The notes under the pieces are model-generated. The model was not told the DNA's origin. It saw only the letters and a program-made list of their open reading frames with translations, and searched no databases. Made by a program: the position numbers and the translations under genes. DNA of 64,000 nucleotides. Source: a virus. The stretch lies in IMG/VR virus record IMGVR_UViG_3300044707_000932, positions 1-64,000 of that record. One strand, given 5' to 3'. Shown piece after piece: positions 52,447-61,107 of this stretch (its first letter is position 1; every line of letters starts with the position of its first letter).

Positions 52447-54452
52447 TTATTTAGTGTAATTTTATCATCGACTACTCTCAGTTCGTACTTTTTCCCTTCC
52501 AAGACGTTATTAGATAAAACTTCCTCTGAAATTAAATCCTCAACTTTATCTTGGATTGCCCTCTTTAGAGGTCTCGCACCGTATAATTCGTCATAACCAA
52601 TTTTCGCGAGGTACTCTACCAAACTTTCGTCATATGTAATATGATATTTCATTTCTGAAAGTCTATCGGTTAGTTTTTTGAGTTCAATCTTGGTAATTTT
52701 TTTGATATCATCTGAAGACAAACTATTGAACACAATAGTATCATCGATACGATTTAAAAACTCAGGGGAAAAGAAATTTTTCATCTCTTTCATCAATACC
52801 TGTTTTTTCGCTTCTTCATTACTATAAGAACTTGAAAAACCAATACCAGTACCAAAGTCCTGAAGTTTTTTCACACCTAAGTTTGAGGTCAAAATAATTA
52901 GAGTATTTTTGAAATTGATTTTTCTACCTAAACTATCAGTTACGTGACCATCATCAAGAATTTGAAGGAGAACGGTGAATACATCCTTATGAGCCTTCTC
53001 GACTTCATCAAATAAGATTACAGAGTAAGGTTTATTCTTAACTTTTTCAGTTAGTTGACCACCCTCATCATATCCGACATAACCGGGAGGTGCTCCAACT
53101 AATTTTGAAACAGTATGTTTTTCTTGATATTCACTCATATCAACTCTGATGAGAGAGTCTTCGGAACCGAACATTTCTTTAGCAAGTTGTTTTGCCAAGT
53201 AAGTTTTACCAACTCCAGTTGAACCCAAGAAAACGAAGGAACCAATTGGTCTATTTGGGTCTTTAATACCCAAACGATTACGTTTGATTGATTTAGTGAT
53301 TTTGATTACTGCTTCATCTTGACCGATTACTTTACCAATAAGTTCTTTGTCCAAATTGAGAAGTGCTTTGGTATCATCAACACTCATTTTGTTCACGGGA
53401 ATTTTAGTCATAGATGAAACCACATCGTAAACATCATTCAAAGAAATCTGTTGTTTTGTTTTTTCCATTTCTTCTTCAAATTTACGTTTTTCACTGTCAA
53501 GTTTATCTAACAACTTTTTTTCCTTATCTCGAAGTTGTGCCGCTTGTTCATAGTTTTGTTTCTTAACAACATCGATTTTTTGTTGTTTTATTTCAGCAGC
53601 TTTCTTTTTTAGGTCTTCAATCACCTCTGGAATTTTCACTTCGGTCTGCATACGAGCTCCAACTTCGTCTAAGATATCGAATGCTTTATCGGGAAATTCT
53701 CTATCCGTAATGTATCTGTCAGCTAACTTGACACAAGTTTCAATTACCTCATCACTATAAGTGACTTTATGGTAGGACTCATATTTTTCTCGGATGTTTT
53801 TCAAAATTTGGATAGTTTCCACAACTGAAGATGGCTCCACAATAATTTTTTGGAATCGTCTTTCAAGGGCACCATCCTTTTCAATATTTTTTCTGAACTC
53901 ATCGAGGGTTGTGGCCCCAATACACTGAATTTCACCTCGTGATAAAGCGGGTTTGAAAATGTTAGAACCATCCATAGAACCTGCGGAATTTCCTGAACCA
54001 ACAAGGGTGTGAATTTCATCAATAAAAACAATAATATGAGGGTTAGCTTGAAGTTCTTCGATGATTACTTTCATTCTCTCTTCGAACTGTCCTCTATATT
54101 TTGTACCTGCTACAACAGATGTTAAATCTAAATTGACAATTCTTTTATCAATAAGATTTTTGGGACATTCACCAGTAACAATTTTCATTGCTAGTCCTTC
54201 TACGATTGCGGTTTTTCCACAACCGGGTTCACCAATGATAATTGGATTATTCTTTTTTCTACGTGAAAGAATTTGAGCAATCCTTAAAATTTCTCTATCC
54301 CTCCCAATTACAGGGTCCAACTTACCTTGCTCAGCGAGTTTATTTAAATCTCTACTGAAGTTATCCAAAACGGGAGTGTTTGTGTCAGAAATTTGTTTCT
54401 GTTTCTTACTCATCATTTTGTCATCATCATCGTCCATTAAGTCGTTGTTCAT
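52434..54452 (-). CDS. Clp ATPase with two AAA+ modules (ClpC/ClpA-like)
   Basis: A 672-aa unfoldase. Module 1: Walker A GEPGCGKT (74-81), Walker B VFIDEIH. A UVR-like coiled coil lies at about 280-330. Module 2: Walker A GSTGVGKT (409-416), Walker B ILFDEVEKAH, sensor-region arginines in the C-terminal domain. IGF at 536-538 sits where ClpP-docking loops occur, so it should pair with ClpP, perhaps the phage ClpP at 25216. The usual N-terminal repeat domain is missing, so adaptor use must differ from bacterial ClpC. A near host-type -7 (CATCTTTG) precedes it. Confidence 0.93.
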   Translation of the reverse strand: MNNDLMDDDDDKMMSKKQKQISDTNTPVLDNFSRDLNKLAEQGKLDPVIGRDREILRIAQILSRRKKNNPIIIGEPGCGKTAIVEGLAMKIVTGECPKNLIDKRIVNLDLTSVVAGTKYRGQFEERMKVIIEELQANPHIIVFIDEIHTLVGSGNSAGSMDGSNIFKPALSRGEIQCIGATTLDEFRKNIEKDGALERRFQKIIVEPSSVVETIQILKNIREKYESYHKVTYSDEVIETCVKLADRYITDREFPDKAFDILDEVGARMQTEVKIPEVIEDLKKKAAEIKQQKIDVVKKQNYEQAAQLRDKEKKLLDKLDSEKRKFEEEMEKTKQQISLNDVYDVVSSMTKIPVNKMSVDDTKALLNLDKELIGKVIGQDEAVIKITKSIKRNRLGIKDPNRPIGSFVFLGSTGVGKTYLAKQLAKEMFGSEDSLIRVDMSEYQEKHTVSKLVGAPPGYVGYDEGGQLTEKVKNKPYSVILFDEVEKAHKDVFTVLLQILDDGHVTDSLGRKINFKNTLIILTSNLGVKKLQDFGTGIGFSSSYSNEEAKKQVLMKEMKNFFSPEFLNRIDDTIVFNSLSSDDIKKITKIELKKLTDRLSEMKYHITYDESLVEYLAKIGYDELYGARPLKRAIQDKVEDLISEEVLSNNVLEGKKYELRVVDDKITLNKKGR

Positions 54453-54607
54453 AATTAATTAATTTTTACAAAGATGTATCAAATTTTATTCTCTTCCAAA
54501 TTTTTTGACATATTGACATATAATATTTTTTTTGTTGACATTTTGTCAGAAAACTATTTTTTTTCATTACAATTTGTCTTAGTATATTTGGTGGCATTCA
54601 AATTGAT

Positions 54608-54615
54608 TATTTATA
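54608..54615 (+). promoter_or_regulatory. Phage promoter element TATTTATA
   Basis: TATTTATA, 28 nt before the Hsp20 ATG, with an A/T-only leader. Confidence 0.45.
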
Positions 54616-54643
54616 TTAAAATAAATTTTTAAATTAGTAAACT

Positions 54644-55039
54644 ATGATGAACGATTCACAATTTAACGAAATTTTTGACCGTATTTTCGGTGGAAGTCCT
54701 AACACATATTACAGAACATCTGTAATTACAAAATCAAACGATGAAGATAATACTTATGAGGTAAATCAAACCAAAGATGGTGCTTATCTTTTTTTCGAAG
54801 CTCCCGGTTTCAACAAATCAAACCTGAAAGTTGAAATGGAAAGCGGCGTCCTTTCGATTGAAGGTAAAAGAACTTATAAACTTAACGGAGAGGAAAAAAC
54901 CAAATCTATCTCCAAGGAGTTCAAAATTGGTAGTGATTATGACCCCTCATCTATTGAGGCAACAATCGAAGACGGTTTGTTAACGGTCTTTGTTCCAAAT
55001 TACAAAAAACAAGAGAAGAAAAGAATCAATCTTCTTTAA
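54644..55039 (+). CDS. Small heat-shock protein, Hsp20/alpha-crystallin family
   Basis: A 131-aa chaperone with the alpha-crystallin domain at about 40-130 (YLFFEAPGFNKSNLKVEME, GVLSIEGKRTYK, IEDGLLTVFVP) and a short IxL-like C-terminus. Hsp20 genes are common in T4-like phages, where they are thought to protect virion proteins. It is adjacent to the Clp ATPase gene. Confidence 0.93.
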   Translation: MMNDSQFNEIFDRIFGGSPNTYYRTSVITKSNDEDNTYEVNQTKDGAYLFFEAPGFNKSNLKVEMESGVLSIEGKRTYKLNGEEKTKSISKEFKIGSDYDPSSIEATIEDGLLTVFVPNYKKQEKKRINLL

Positions 55040-55056
55040 TCTTACAAGATTTTTGA

Positions 55057-55093
55057 AACCCCCGATACTAAGGTCGGGGGTTTTGTATTTATA
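55057..55093 (+). promoter_or_regulatory. Terminator-promoter module
   Basis: AACCCCCGA/TCGGGGGTT hairpin (55057-55082) then TTTTG and TATTTATA (55086-55093), 3 nt before the next ATG. Confidence 0.7.
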
Positions 55094-55096
55094 TTC

Positions 55097-55420
55097 ATGA
55101 AGATATGGGAAAAATTCATTGAGAACCATCCAGAAACAACTCATCTCATTGAGGTTTACATTGAAATAAGAAAATTACTCCAAGAATTAGGTCATACGGA
55201 AGAGTCTTCAAAAAAAATTAATTCAGGACCACCAAAATTATTCAGACTGAAAGATATTTTTGAAGAAAGAGTTGAAAATCTTTGGGAACAAATATCAGCA
55301 TATGGTTTCAAAGTAGAAGAAAATGAATTTCTTGTATACTTACGAAATAAGTTTGCTAATATTGATACATTAATACCACTTAAGAATGGCGATAACGAGA
55401 GAGACGATACAGGGAACTAA
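55097..55420 (+). CDS. Hypothetical protein
   Basis: A 107-aa helical, charged protein (MKIWEKFIENHPETTHLIEV). No domain is recognised. It overlaps the KTSC gene by 35 nt. Confidence 0.65.
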   Translation: MKIWEKFIENHPETTHLIEVYIEIRKLLQELGHTEESSKKINSGPPKLFRLKDIFEERVENLWEQISAYGFKVEENEFLVYLRNKFANIDTLIPLKNGDNERDDTGN

Positions 55421-55628
55421 AATTCTAAACGAAATAAAATCTTCCAATATCAAAAAAACTGAGTACGATTTGGAGACCAAAAAAATGCTCGTCGAATTTA
55501 ACAACGGTTCCAAATACGAGTATGATGAGGTCCCCCACGCAATTTACACAAAGTTTAGAATGGCAGAATCTCAGGGTAAATTTTTTACAACCGATATATC
55601 TAAAAAGTTCAAATACAAAAAAGTGTAG
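55386..55628 (+). CDS. KTSC-domain protein
   Basis: The 80-aa protein has the KTSC core: KKTEYDLETKKMLVEFNNGSKYEY, DEVPHAIYTKF and a final Lys-rich strand. KTSC domains occur in phage and bacterial proteins, often next to RNA or protein modification genes; the role is unknown. Confidence 0.78.
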   Translation: MAITRETIQGTKILNEIKSSNIKKTEYDLETKKMLVEFNNGSKYEYDEVPHAIYTKFRMAESQGKFFTTDISKKFKYKKV

Positions 55629-55637
55629 TTGCTCGAA

Positions 55638-55645
55638 TATTTATT
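55638..55645 (+). promoter_or_regulatory. Phage promoter element TATTTATT that decides a start
   Basis: TATTTATT, 4 nt before ATG at 55650; an in-frame TTG upstream lies before it and is discounted. Confidence 0.6.
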
Positions 55646-55649
55646 TGGA

Positions 55650-56396
55650 ATGAGTAACCTCCAAAAAATATTAGATAGTTTTTCAATTCAAGATACATTA
55701 AATCCAAAGGTTTGGGATAACCCTAATGACATAAAAAAGGCATCCCTCAAAGAAAAAGTCAGAGTGGCTTTATTGAAAATTGCTAAAGTTTTTATTGATG
55801 ACTTAGGTGATGACGTTCCCATGAAAGACATTTATTTGATGGGGTCTTTGGCGAATTACAACTGGTCAGAATATTCAGACTTTGATTTACATGTTTTGAT
55901 AGATTTCAAAAAATATGGTAAAGAGGAGGCTTTGTATGAAGAACTTTTCGATTTGAAAAAAAAGTTATTCAATCTCCAACATGATATAAAAATTTTTGGT
56001 TTTGATGTTGAACTTTATGCTCAACCTTTGGATAAAGAAGCTCATAGTGATGGGGTGTTTTCAGTTCTGAAAGACAAGTGGGTTAGTACACCCAAAAAAA
56101 CCCATAAAAATATCAACAACGATGTGTTGAAGAAAAAAATTACAAGTTGGACTGACAAGATTGATAACGCTGTAGAAACAGCGAATAAAGAAGGTAATGT
56201 TGAAATATTGAAAAAATTGAAAGATAAGTTAAAGGACTACAGACAGTCTGGTTTAAGAAAAGAAGGGGAATTTTCCTATGAGAATTTGGTCTTCAAATAT
56301 CTAAGAAGGTCTGGTCACATAGAAAAGTTATTTGATACAAGGGGAAAATTGACAGATAAAAAACTTTCAATCGAAAGTAAACTCGAGAGTTTTTAA
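55650..56396 (+). CDS. Nucleotidyltransferase-fold protein (Pol beta superfamily)
   Basis: A 248-aa protein with IYLMGSLANYNWSEYSDFDLHVLID at about 60-85, containing the GS and DxD metal-binding residues of the minimal nucleotidyltransferase fold, and a later Asp in FDVELYAQ. Activity may be nucleotide addition to RNA or protein. The C-terminal half is helical and basic. Confidence 0.78.
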   Translation: MSNLQKILDSFSIQDTLNPKVWDNPNDIKKASLKEKVRVALLKIAKVFIDDLGDDVPMKDIYLMGSLANYNWSEYSDFDLHVLIDFKKYGKEEALYEELFDLKKKLFNLQHDIKIFGFDVELYAQPLDKEAHSDGVFSVLKDKWVSTPKKTHKNINNDVLKKKITSWTDKIDNAVETANKEGNVEILKKLKDKLKDYRQSGLRKEGEFSYENLVFKYLRRSGHIEKLFDTRGKLTDKKLSIESKLESF

Positions 56397-56428
56397 TAAA
56401 AATCAAAAAATTATTCGTACAAATCGTA

Positions 56429-56436
56429 TATTTATA
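56429..56436 (+). promoter_or_regulatory. Phage promoter element TATTTATA
   Basis: TATTTATA, 12 nt before the ATG. Confidence 0.62.
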
Positions 56437-56448
56437 AAGAAAAATTAG

Positions 56449-57255
56449 ATGGCCCTATATTATTATTTTGCTAGCCCTTGTATCGGAGGTTCGGTGATTA
56501 ATATTAAGTCTGAAGACTTAATGATTTCAGGTAATGTTTACGAACTTACCATTGCTGGCGAAACCTCTTGCTATACCGTTGTTGATGGAATTGTTACAAG
56601 TTTAGCACAACTTGCGGTTATCTTTACAGGTCCATGGGCTAACTGTTCTCTGTGTTTACAAGACATAACACCAACTCCCACGGCATCTAATACCGCAACA
56701 CCAACACCCACTACAACTCAAACACCAACAAATACTATGACGCCAACACCGAGTATTACAGCGTCTAACACACCAACACCTAGTATCACTGCCACACAGA
56801 CATCTACTCCAACTCAAACACCAACAAACAGTGCTACTCCGACAACTACCGCAACACAGACCCAGACACCAACAACTACACAAACGCCTACAAATACTAA
56901 AACACCAACACCCACTACAACTCAAACCCAAACACCAACACCAAGTATAACTGCGTCTAATACACCAACACCAAGTATAACACCAACAAAAACTTCAACA
57001 CCTACTACAACACAAACACCTACTACAACACAAACTCCAACTAACACAATGACACCTACACCAACTCGTACTCCTTGGCCAATAACAGGATTTAGTGAAA
57101 ATGAACAATATCAGGTATTTGATTATTGTTGTGAAATTAGTGGTGCGACCGCAGAGGTACCCTATCCGAACCCAATATACACTGACGGTGAGGGAGTACC
57201 CTTCAGTCAGAAAAATGCTGTTGAGCTTGGAGGATTCAACGGATTAAATAACTAA
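56449..57255 (+). CDS. Thr/Pro-repeat structural protein
   Basis: A 268-aa protein with an N-terminal Cys-containing beta domain (1-70), a Thr/Pro/Ser/Gln-rich repeat stalk (about 72-205), and a C-terminal domain (from [19 protein letters not shown]). The architecture of two small domains joined by a mucin-like stalk suits a virion decoration or fibre protein. It opens the plus-strand run that leads to terminase and portal. Confidence 0.7.
   Translation: MALYYYFASPCIGGSVINIKSEDLMISGNVYELTIAGETSCYTVVDGIVTSLAQLAVIFTGPWANCSLCLQDITPTPTASNTATPTPTTTQTPTNTMTPTPSITASNTPTPSITATQTSTPTQTPTNSATPTTTATQTQTPTTTQTPTNTKTPTPTTTQTQTPTPSITASNTPTPSITPTKTSTPTTTQTPTTTQTPTNTMTPTPTRTPWPITGFSENEQYQVFDYCCEISGATAEVPYPNPIYTDGEGVPFSQKNAVELGGFNGLNN
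56667..57076 (+). repeat. Tandem degenerate repeats encoding Thr/Pro-rich stalk
   Basis: Units such as ACACCAACACC and ACTACAACTCAAACACC recur with small changes; higher-order units encode [10 protein letters not shown] and TQTPTNTxTP. Such DNA is prone to copy-number change. Confidence 0.85.
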
Positions 57256-57275
57256 CAAAATTAAAACAAAATAAA

Positions 57276-58526
57276 ATGGCAGATTTGAAACCCATTGGAA
57301 GTGAAAAATTAACAGGACAAGCAAAACTCAATAGAATTATGGAGATTGCTAGATATAATGAATCACATCCTAAAACCGTAAATGAAACTTCGAAATCAGA
57401 ATATTCAATTTCATTAGCTGATGGAAATAATTACCACATTGTAAAAGAAAGACAAGGGTATGTGATTCAGAGAATGGTAAGTGAGTCTAATTTCGATTAT
57501 ATTGAGCCGATGAAAAATAGAAAATATTATTCATCATATTCTCAAGCTTTTAAGAGATTGAATCTTTTGGCGGGAGAACTCAACAGATTGAATGAAAATG
57601 AGGAAGGTGTTTCTTTATATGGTGAACAAAAAAAGTTTGTTCTAAAGACACCTAAACCAGAAGTACAGGATGCTCCACCAGTTCCAGCAGCTCCCCCACC
57701 AGTACCACAACCTGAGTTACCACCATCACCAGTTTCATCTGATGATGCTGGTCCTTCAGATGAAAGTCCTGAATTGGGTACAGACGCTGAAATGGGCGCT
57801 GAAGATATGGGACCAGAAGGAGAGACTGATATGGAGATGGATGTTGATGTTGAAGACATGGGTGGTGAGGAAATGGCTCCTGACGCTGAAGAAAAAATTA
57901 CATTTAAAACAATTCAAAAGTTAACAGGAAAGCTCACACAAAAAATCAGACTTTTAAATAACGAAGATGGTATGACATCCGAAGATGTTAAGTATGTTAT
58001 TAATATGGTTTTATCTTCATTGGATTTGTCAAACTTATCTGAAGAGGATAAAGAGGATATCATGGCTAAGTTTGAAGAGGCTGAAGGTAGAGAAGAAAAT
58101 ATGGGTGGTGAGGAAATGCCTGGTGAGGACATAACTTCAGATACTGAAGTAGAGGATATTCAAACAGACATGGATGTACCTGTAGACCAAGAAATGGGTG
58201 AAGGACATGGTATGATTTTGAACAACGTTTACAAAGAGTCAAAAGTAGATAAAGTGTTGTCAAAATATTTCGAATTATCAAAGAAGGAAATTTTAGAAAG
58301 TAGAAAAATGGTAATTGAGAGAAAAAAGACAGCAGAAAAATTGTTATCCAAGAAAATGGTTGACGTTGTCAAACTTAGTGAAACAGTTGAACAAGAAATG
58401 GCTTCGCAAAAATTTCTTGAAGAAAACTTAAATTTCGAAATTATTGGTATTACAAACAAGAAAAATTTAGTTTTCGAAAATGGTGATAAACGTATTAAAA
58501 TTTCACCAGCGGGATTAGTTTTATGA
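57276..58526 (+). CDS. Acidic virion-assembly protein candidate (scaffold or head-core like)
   Basis: A 416-aa protein. N-terminal part with KLTGQAKLNRIMEIARYNE (I-M-E before Ile), a Pro-rich link (about 128-155), an acidic Met/Gly/Glu region and a helical C-terminal coiled coil ending in a small beta strand. Low complexity, strong acidity and coiled coil suit a scaffold or core protein. It lies two genes before a gene conserved near terminase. Confidence 0.68.
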   Translation: MADLKPIGSEKLTGQAKLNRIMEIARYNESHPKTVNETSKSEYSISLADGNNYHIVKERQGYVIQRMVSESNFDYIEPMKNRKYYSSYSQAFKRLNLLAGELNRLNENEEGVSLYGEQKKFVLKTPKPEVQDAPPVPAAPPPVPQPELPPSPVSSDDAGPSDESPELGTDAEMGAEDMGPEGETDMEMDVDVEDMGGEEMAPDAEEKITFKTIQKLTGKLTQKIRLLNNEDGMTSEDVKYVINMVLSSLDLSNLSEEDKEDIMAKFEEAEGREENMGGEEMPGEDITSDTEVEDIQTDMDVPVDQEMGEGHGMILNNVYKESKVDKVLSKYFELSKKEILESRKMVIERKKTAEKLLSKKMVDVVKLSETVEQEMASQKFLEENLNFEIIGITNKKNLVFENGDKRIKISPAGLVL

Positions 58527-58918
58527 GTTATTTGATATTCGTGAATGGTTTAGGTCCAAATTATAAAGGGGATAATCTTTACGAATTCATATTCTCAGAT
58601 GAATTAGATGTTTGGGGGGATGGTTGGGAAAGTAAACCATCAAATGGTTATCCTAATCCGCCTGAGATACAATATATAAAAAGAGTAGGAGTTCTGAGGA
58701 ATACTGATGTTAAGTTGGAATTGATTCAGAACTCCGATTTTTTTTGTATGATAGATGCCTTAGATGATGTTGTTGCTTTAGCTTGGGAACCTGACGAGGT
58801 AAGAGGTCAAAAAAGGATGGTTTTCAGGTTTGGTGAAACAGAACAACAAATAAAAGACAAACTCTATGAAAGAGATTTGATTTTAGAATTTGAAAAGAAA
58901 GTAGTATATGAAAAATAG
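58523..58918 (+). CDS. Conserved phage protein upstream of the packaging genes
   Basis: A 131-aa alpha/beta protein (SYLIFVNGLGPNYKGDNLYEF), overlapping its neighbours by 4 and 11 nt. Similar short proteins occur near the head-packaging genes in T4-like phages of other hosts, to my recollection. Function unknown. Confidence 0.68.
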   Translation: MSYLIFVNGLGPNYKGDNLYEFIFSDELDVWGDGWESKPSNGYPNPPEIQYIKRVGVLRNTDVKLELIQNSDFFCMIDALDDVVALAWEPDEVRGQKRMVFRFGETEQQIKDKLYERDLILEFEKKVVYEK

Positions 58919-59801
58919 ACAAAAAGCTTTGGAGTTGATTGAATGTGGACTTTCAGCAAAACTTGTTAAAAAACTAACTGAGTCGCAAATCAGTCAGTTA
59001 CATAAAAGAATGGTATCTGAACAAGTAATCAAGACGGAAAGATATCTTGAAGTACCTACTTCAAAATTGCCAACAGGTGTTAATATACCTACAGATATTA
59101 TGGCAGGGAAAAAACAGGTTACAGTACAAAGTGACCCTTCAAAAGGGGTGACCAAAATTATTCCTACTGAGGAGGGTGAAATGAAAGAAGATGAGACTGA
59201 TGATGTTACATCATCTAATGCTCAAGGTGATTTGGATTTACAGAAATACACTGGACAAGAAGCTCCACACGATGCTAATGATATGGCTCCTGACGGTATG
59301 GATGATGATTCTGATGATGATAGAAAAATGATGGGAATGGCGGAATCAAAAAAGAAAAACAATAAAACAAATCCTTGGGCAATTTGTACAGCTCAATTGG
59401 GTAAAGAATTTGGAACAAGAGAAAGACATTTGTGGAGTGCTAAGGAAAAAAACAAGTATGAAAGATGCGTTAAGGATGTAAAAAAATCTTTGACGGAAGG
59501 TAAAAAACCTCTATCTTTGTTCATTGAAAACGAAATTCTAAAGTTAGTAGAAAAACATTTACCCCCAAAGATTACAAAAGGAGAATTAATGAAATACCTA
59601 AGTGAAGATGGACCGGCAGTCGCCCCATCAAAACCAAAACCTTCAACAAAACCTGACACTAAACCAGGTAAACCCGCACCGAGACCAAGACCAAAACATC
59701 CAGGTCAAAACCCACATCCAGGTGAAAAAGAGTCTCCAAGAGCTGAAGAAGTTAAGAATAAAGTAATCAAAACGATTTTCAAAGATATTTTCAAAAAATG
59801 A
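58908..59801 (+). CDS. Virion-protein candidate with Pro/Lys-rich C-terminal region
   Basis: A 297-aa protein. The N-terminal helix has KLTESQISQL and MVSEQ, both similar to I/L-x-E sites. An acidic middle (DDDSDDDRK) is followed by a small Cys domain (NPWAICTAQLGKEFG ... KYERCVKDVKK) and a Pro/Lys/Arg-rich region (KPGKPAPRPRPKHPGQ). It overlaps the next gene by 4 nt. Confidence 0.66.
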   Translation: MKNRQKALELIECGLSAKLVKKLTESQISQLHKRMVSEQVIKTERYLEVPTSKLPTGVNIPTDIMAGKKQVTVQSDPSKGVTKIIPTEEGEMKEDETDDVTSSNAQGDLDLQKYTGQEAPHDANDMAPDGMDDDSDDDRKMMGMAESKKKNNKTNPWAICTAQLGKEFGTRERHLWSAKEKNKYERCVKDVKKSLTEGKKPLSLFIENEILKLVEKHLPPKITKGELMKYLSEDGPAVAPSKPKPSTKPDTKPGKPAPRPRPKHPGQNPHPGEKESPRAEEVKNKVIKTIFKDIFKK

Positions 59802-61099
59802 GTAAAAAAGTACGTGAACAAATAGACTACGGGAATTATCCTGAGAGAATGGACCCAAACCTTGAAAGAAAGTTGGGAAGTCCTGAAAATTTGTATGCTT
59901 CTAACCCCGCAATGAAAAAGGGCTCGCAGGACGTTCAAAGATTGACCAGTAATAGATTCAAAAAGGTTGTTGATAAGTTAAGACAAGCTAGAGGGTTGGA
60001 GAGAATAACTCCTGCGATGGTCCAAAGAATTTACATGGAAGAAATGTCTAAAGTTCCTATGATTGTAGGTATTGAGGGTCGTAATAGAGAACAACTTGAA
60101 GAACTGGCTAAAAAAGTTTCTTTAGATGAAACAGAAGTACCTGAAGATTGGTTCGAAATTGATGCGAAACTTAACAGAGAACCTATTGATGTTTCAAATT
60201 TCAGATATGAGCCTGAGGAGGATGAAGAAGAGGAAAATGCCGATGAAAAACAAGGAATTGAAATCCCATCATTCGAAATCGAGGATTTGACACCACAAGA
60301 AGAGTTAGAGTTAGAAAAACACAAAAGAAATATAATCAACGCTATTATTCAGGGTGCGGCTAAAAAGGGTCACTACCTTTTTCAAAAACCTGAGGTTAAA
60401 GCTGAGTTAGACAGAATTGATAACAGATTATATCCCGCCTACTTGGGAATTATGGCAATCAATGATTTTCTATACTTTAGTATGGAACAAATGATTGAAA
60501 TGATGAGCCAAACAGGAAATGGCGTGGCAGGAAAAGTTGAGTTAGGGGATGCTGGTGATGATGAAGGAGAAGAAGGTGGTGGAGGTGAGGAATCTCAAGG
60601 TCCTGATACAAAAATAATTGCTGAGGGATTAATTTTCCCTATCCTATGTCATGAAATTATTAAAGGAATTAAAGCCGCAAATGCTAGACATGGATTACCC
60701 CAAGACCCTTCTATGAGAGAAAAGGTTAAAGCACAAGTTGACATTTTATCAAACGAACCAATGCAACTCAGAATAGGACCTGAGATTGTTGAAAAAATTC
60801 GTTTTGCCTTACCGGATGAAATGTTCAGTCCTTCAAACAAGGGTCTAATAAACTGGTTTGAAATTCAGATGTACCAAATTCCAGCAAAGGAATTTTTGGA
60901 ATTAATTGGAAATGCGATTTCAGAAGATGATTCTAAAATCAGAAAAGCCACATCCAAATTCGAAGAAATCATGAGAGAGGCACAAAACCTAAAACGTGAG
61001 TTCGACGAGTATAAAGAAGATAAGGGAAGTGATGAAGCTGACGATGATGAAAACTTGGATGATTTCTTAGGGAGTTTGGGTATATCAAGACCCAAATAA
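59798..61099 (+). CDS. Hypothetical protein immediately upstream of terminase
   Basis: A 433-aa acidic protein. N-terminal part contains DRIDNRLYPAYLGIMAINDFLYF-like helices in the middle (about 205-230), acidic Glu/Asp spacers on both sides and a C-terminal coiled coil. Position next to TerL suggests a small-terminase, neck or packaging partner, but no motif proves it. Confidence 0.66.
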   Translation: MSKKVREQIDYGNYPERMDPNLERKLGSPENLYASNPAMKKGSQDVQRLTSNRFKKVVDKLRQARGLERITPAMVQRIYMEEMSKVPMIVGIEGRNREQLEELAKKVSLDETEVPEDWFEIDAKLNREPIDVSNFRYEPEEDEEEENADEKQGIEIPSFEIEDLTPQEELELEKHKRNIINAIIQGAAKKGHYLFQKPEVKAELDRIDNRLYPAYLGIMAINDFLYFSMEQMIEMMSQTGNGVAGKVELGDAGDDEGEEGGGGEESQGPDTKIIAEGLIFPILCHEIIKGIKAANARHGLPQDPSMREKVKAQVDILSNEPMQLRIGPEIVEKIRFALPDEMFSPSNKGLINWFEIQMYQIPAKEFLELIGNAISEDDSKIRKATSKFEEIMREAQNLKREFDEYKEDKGSDEADDDENLDDFLGSLGISRPK

Positions 61100-61107
61100 T
61101 CCACCCC

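Noticed and set aside
56656-56931. Minus-strand Cys/Trp-rich frame opposite the Thr/Pro repeats, and a CRISPR-like reading of the repeats
   Set aside because: Both are by-products of the codon repeats; units are directly adjacent and degenerate, with no unique spacers.
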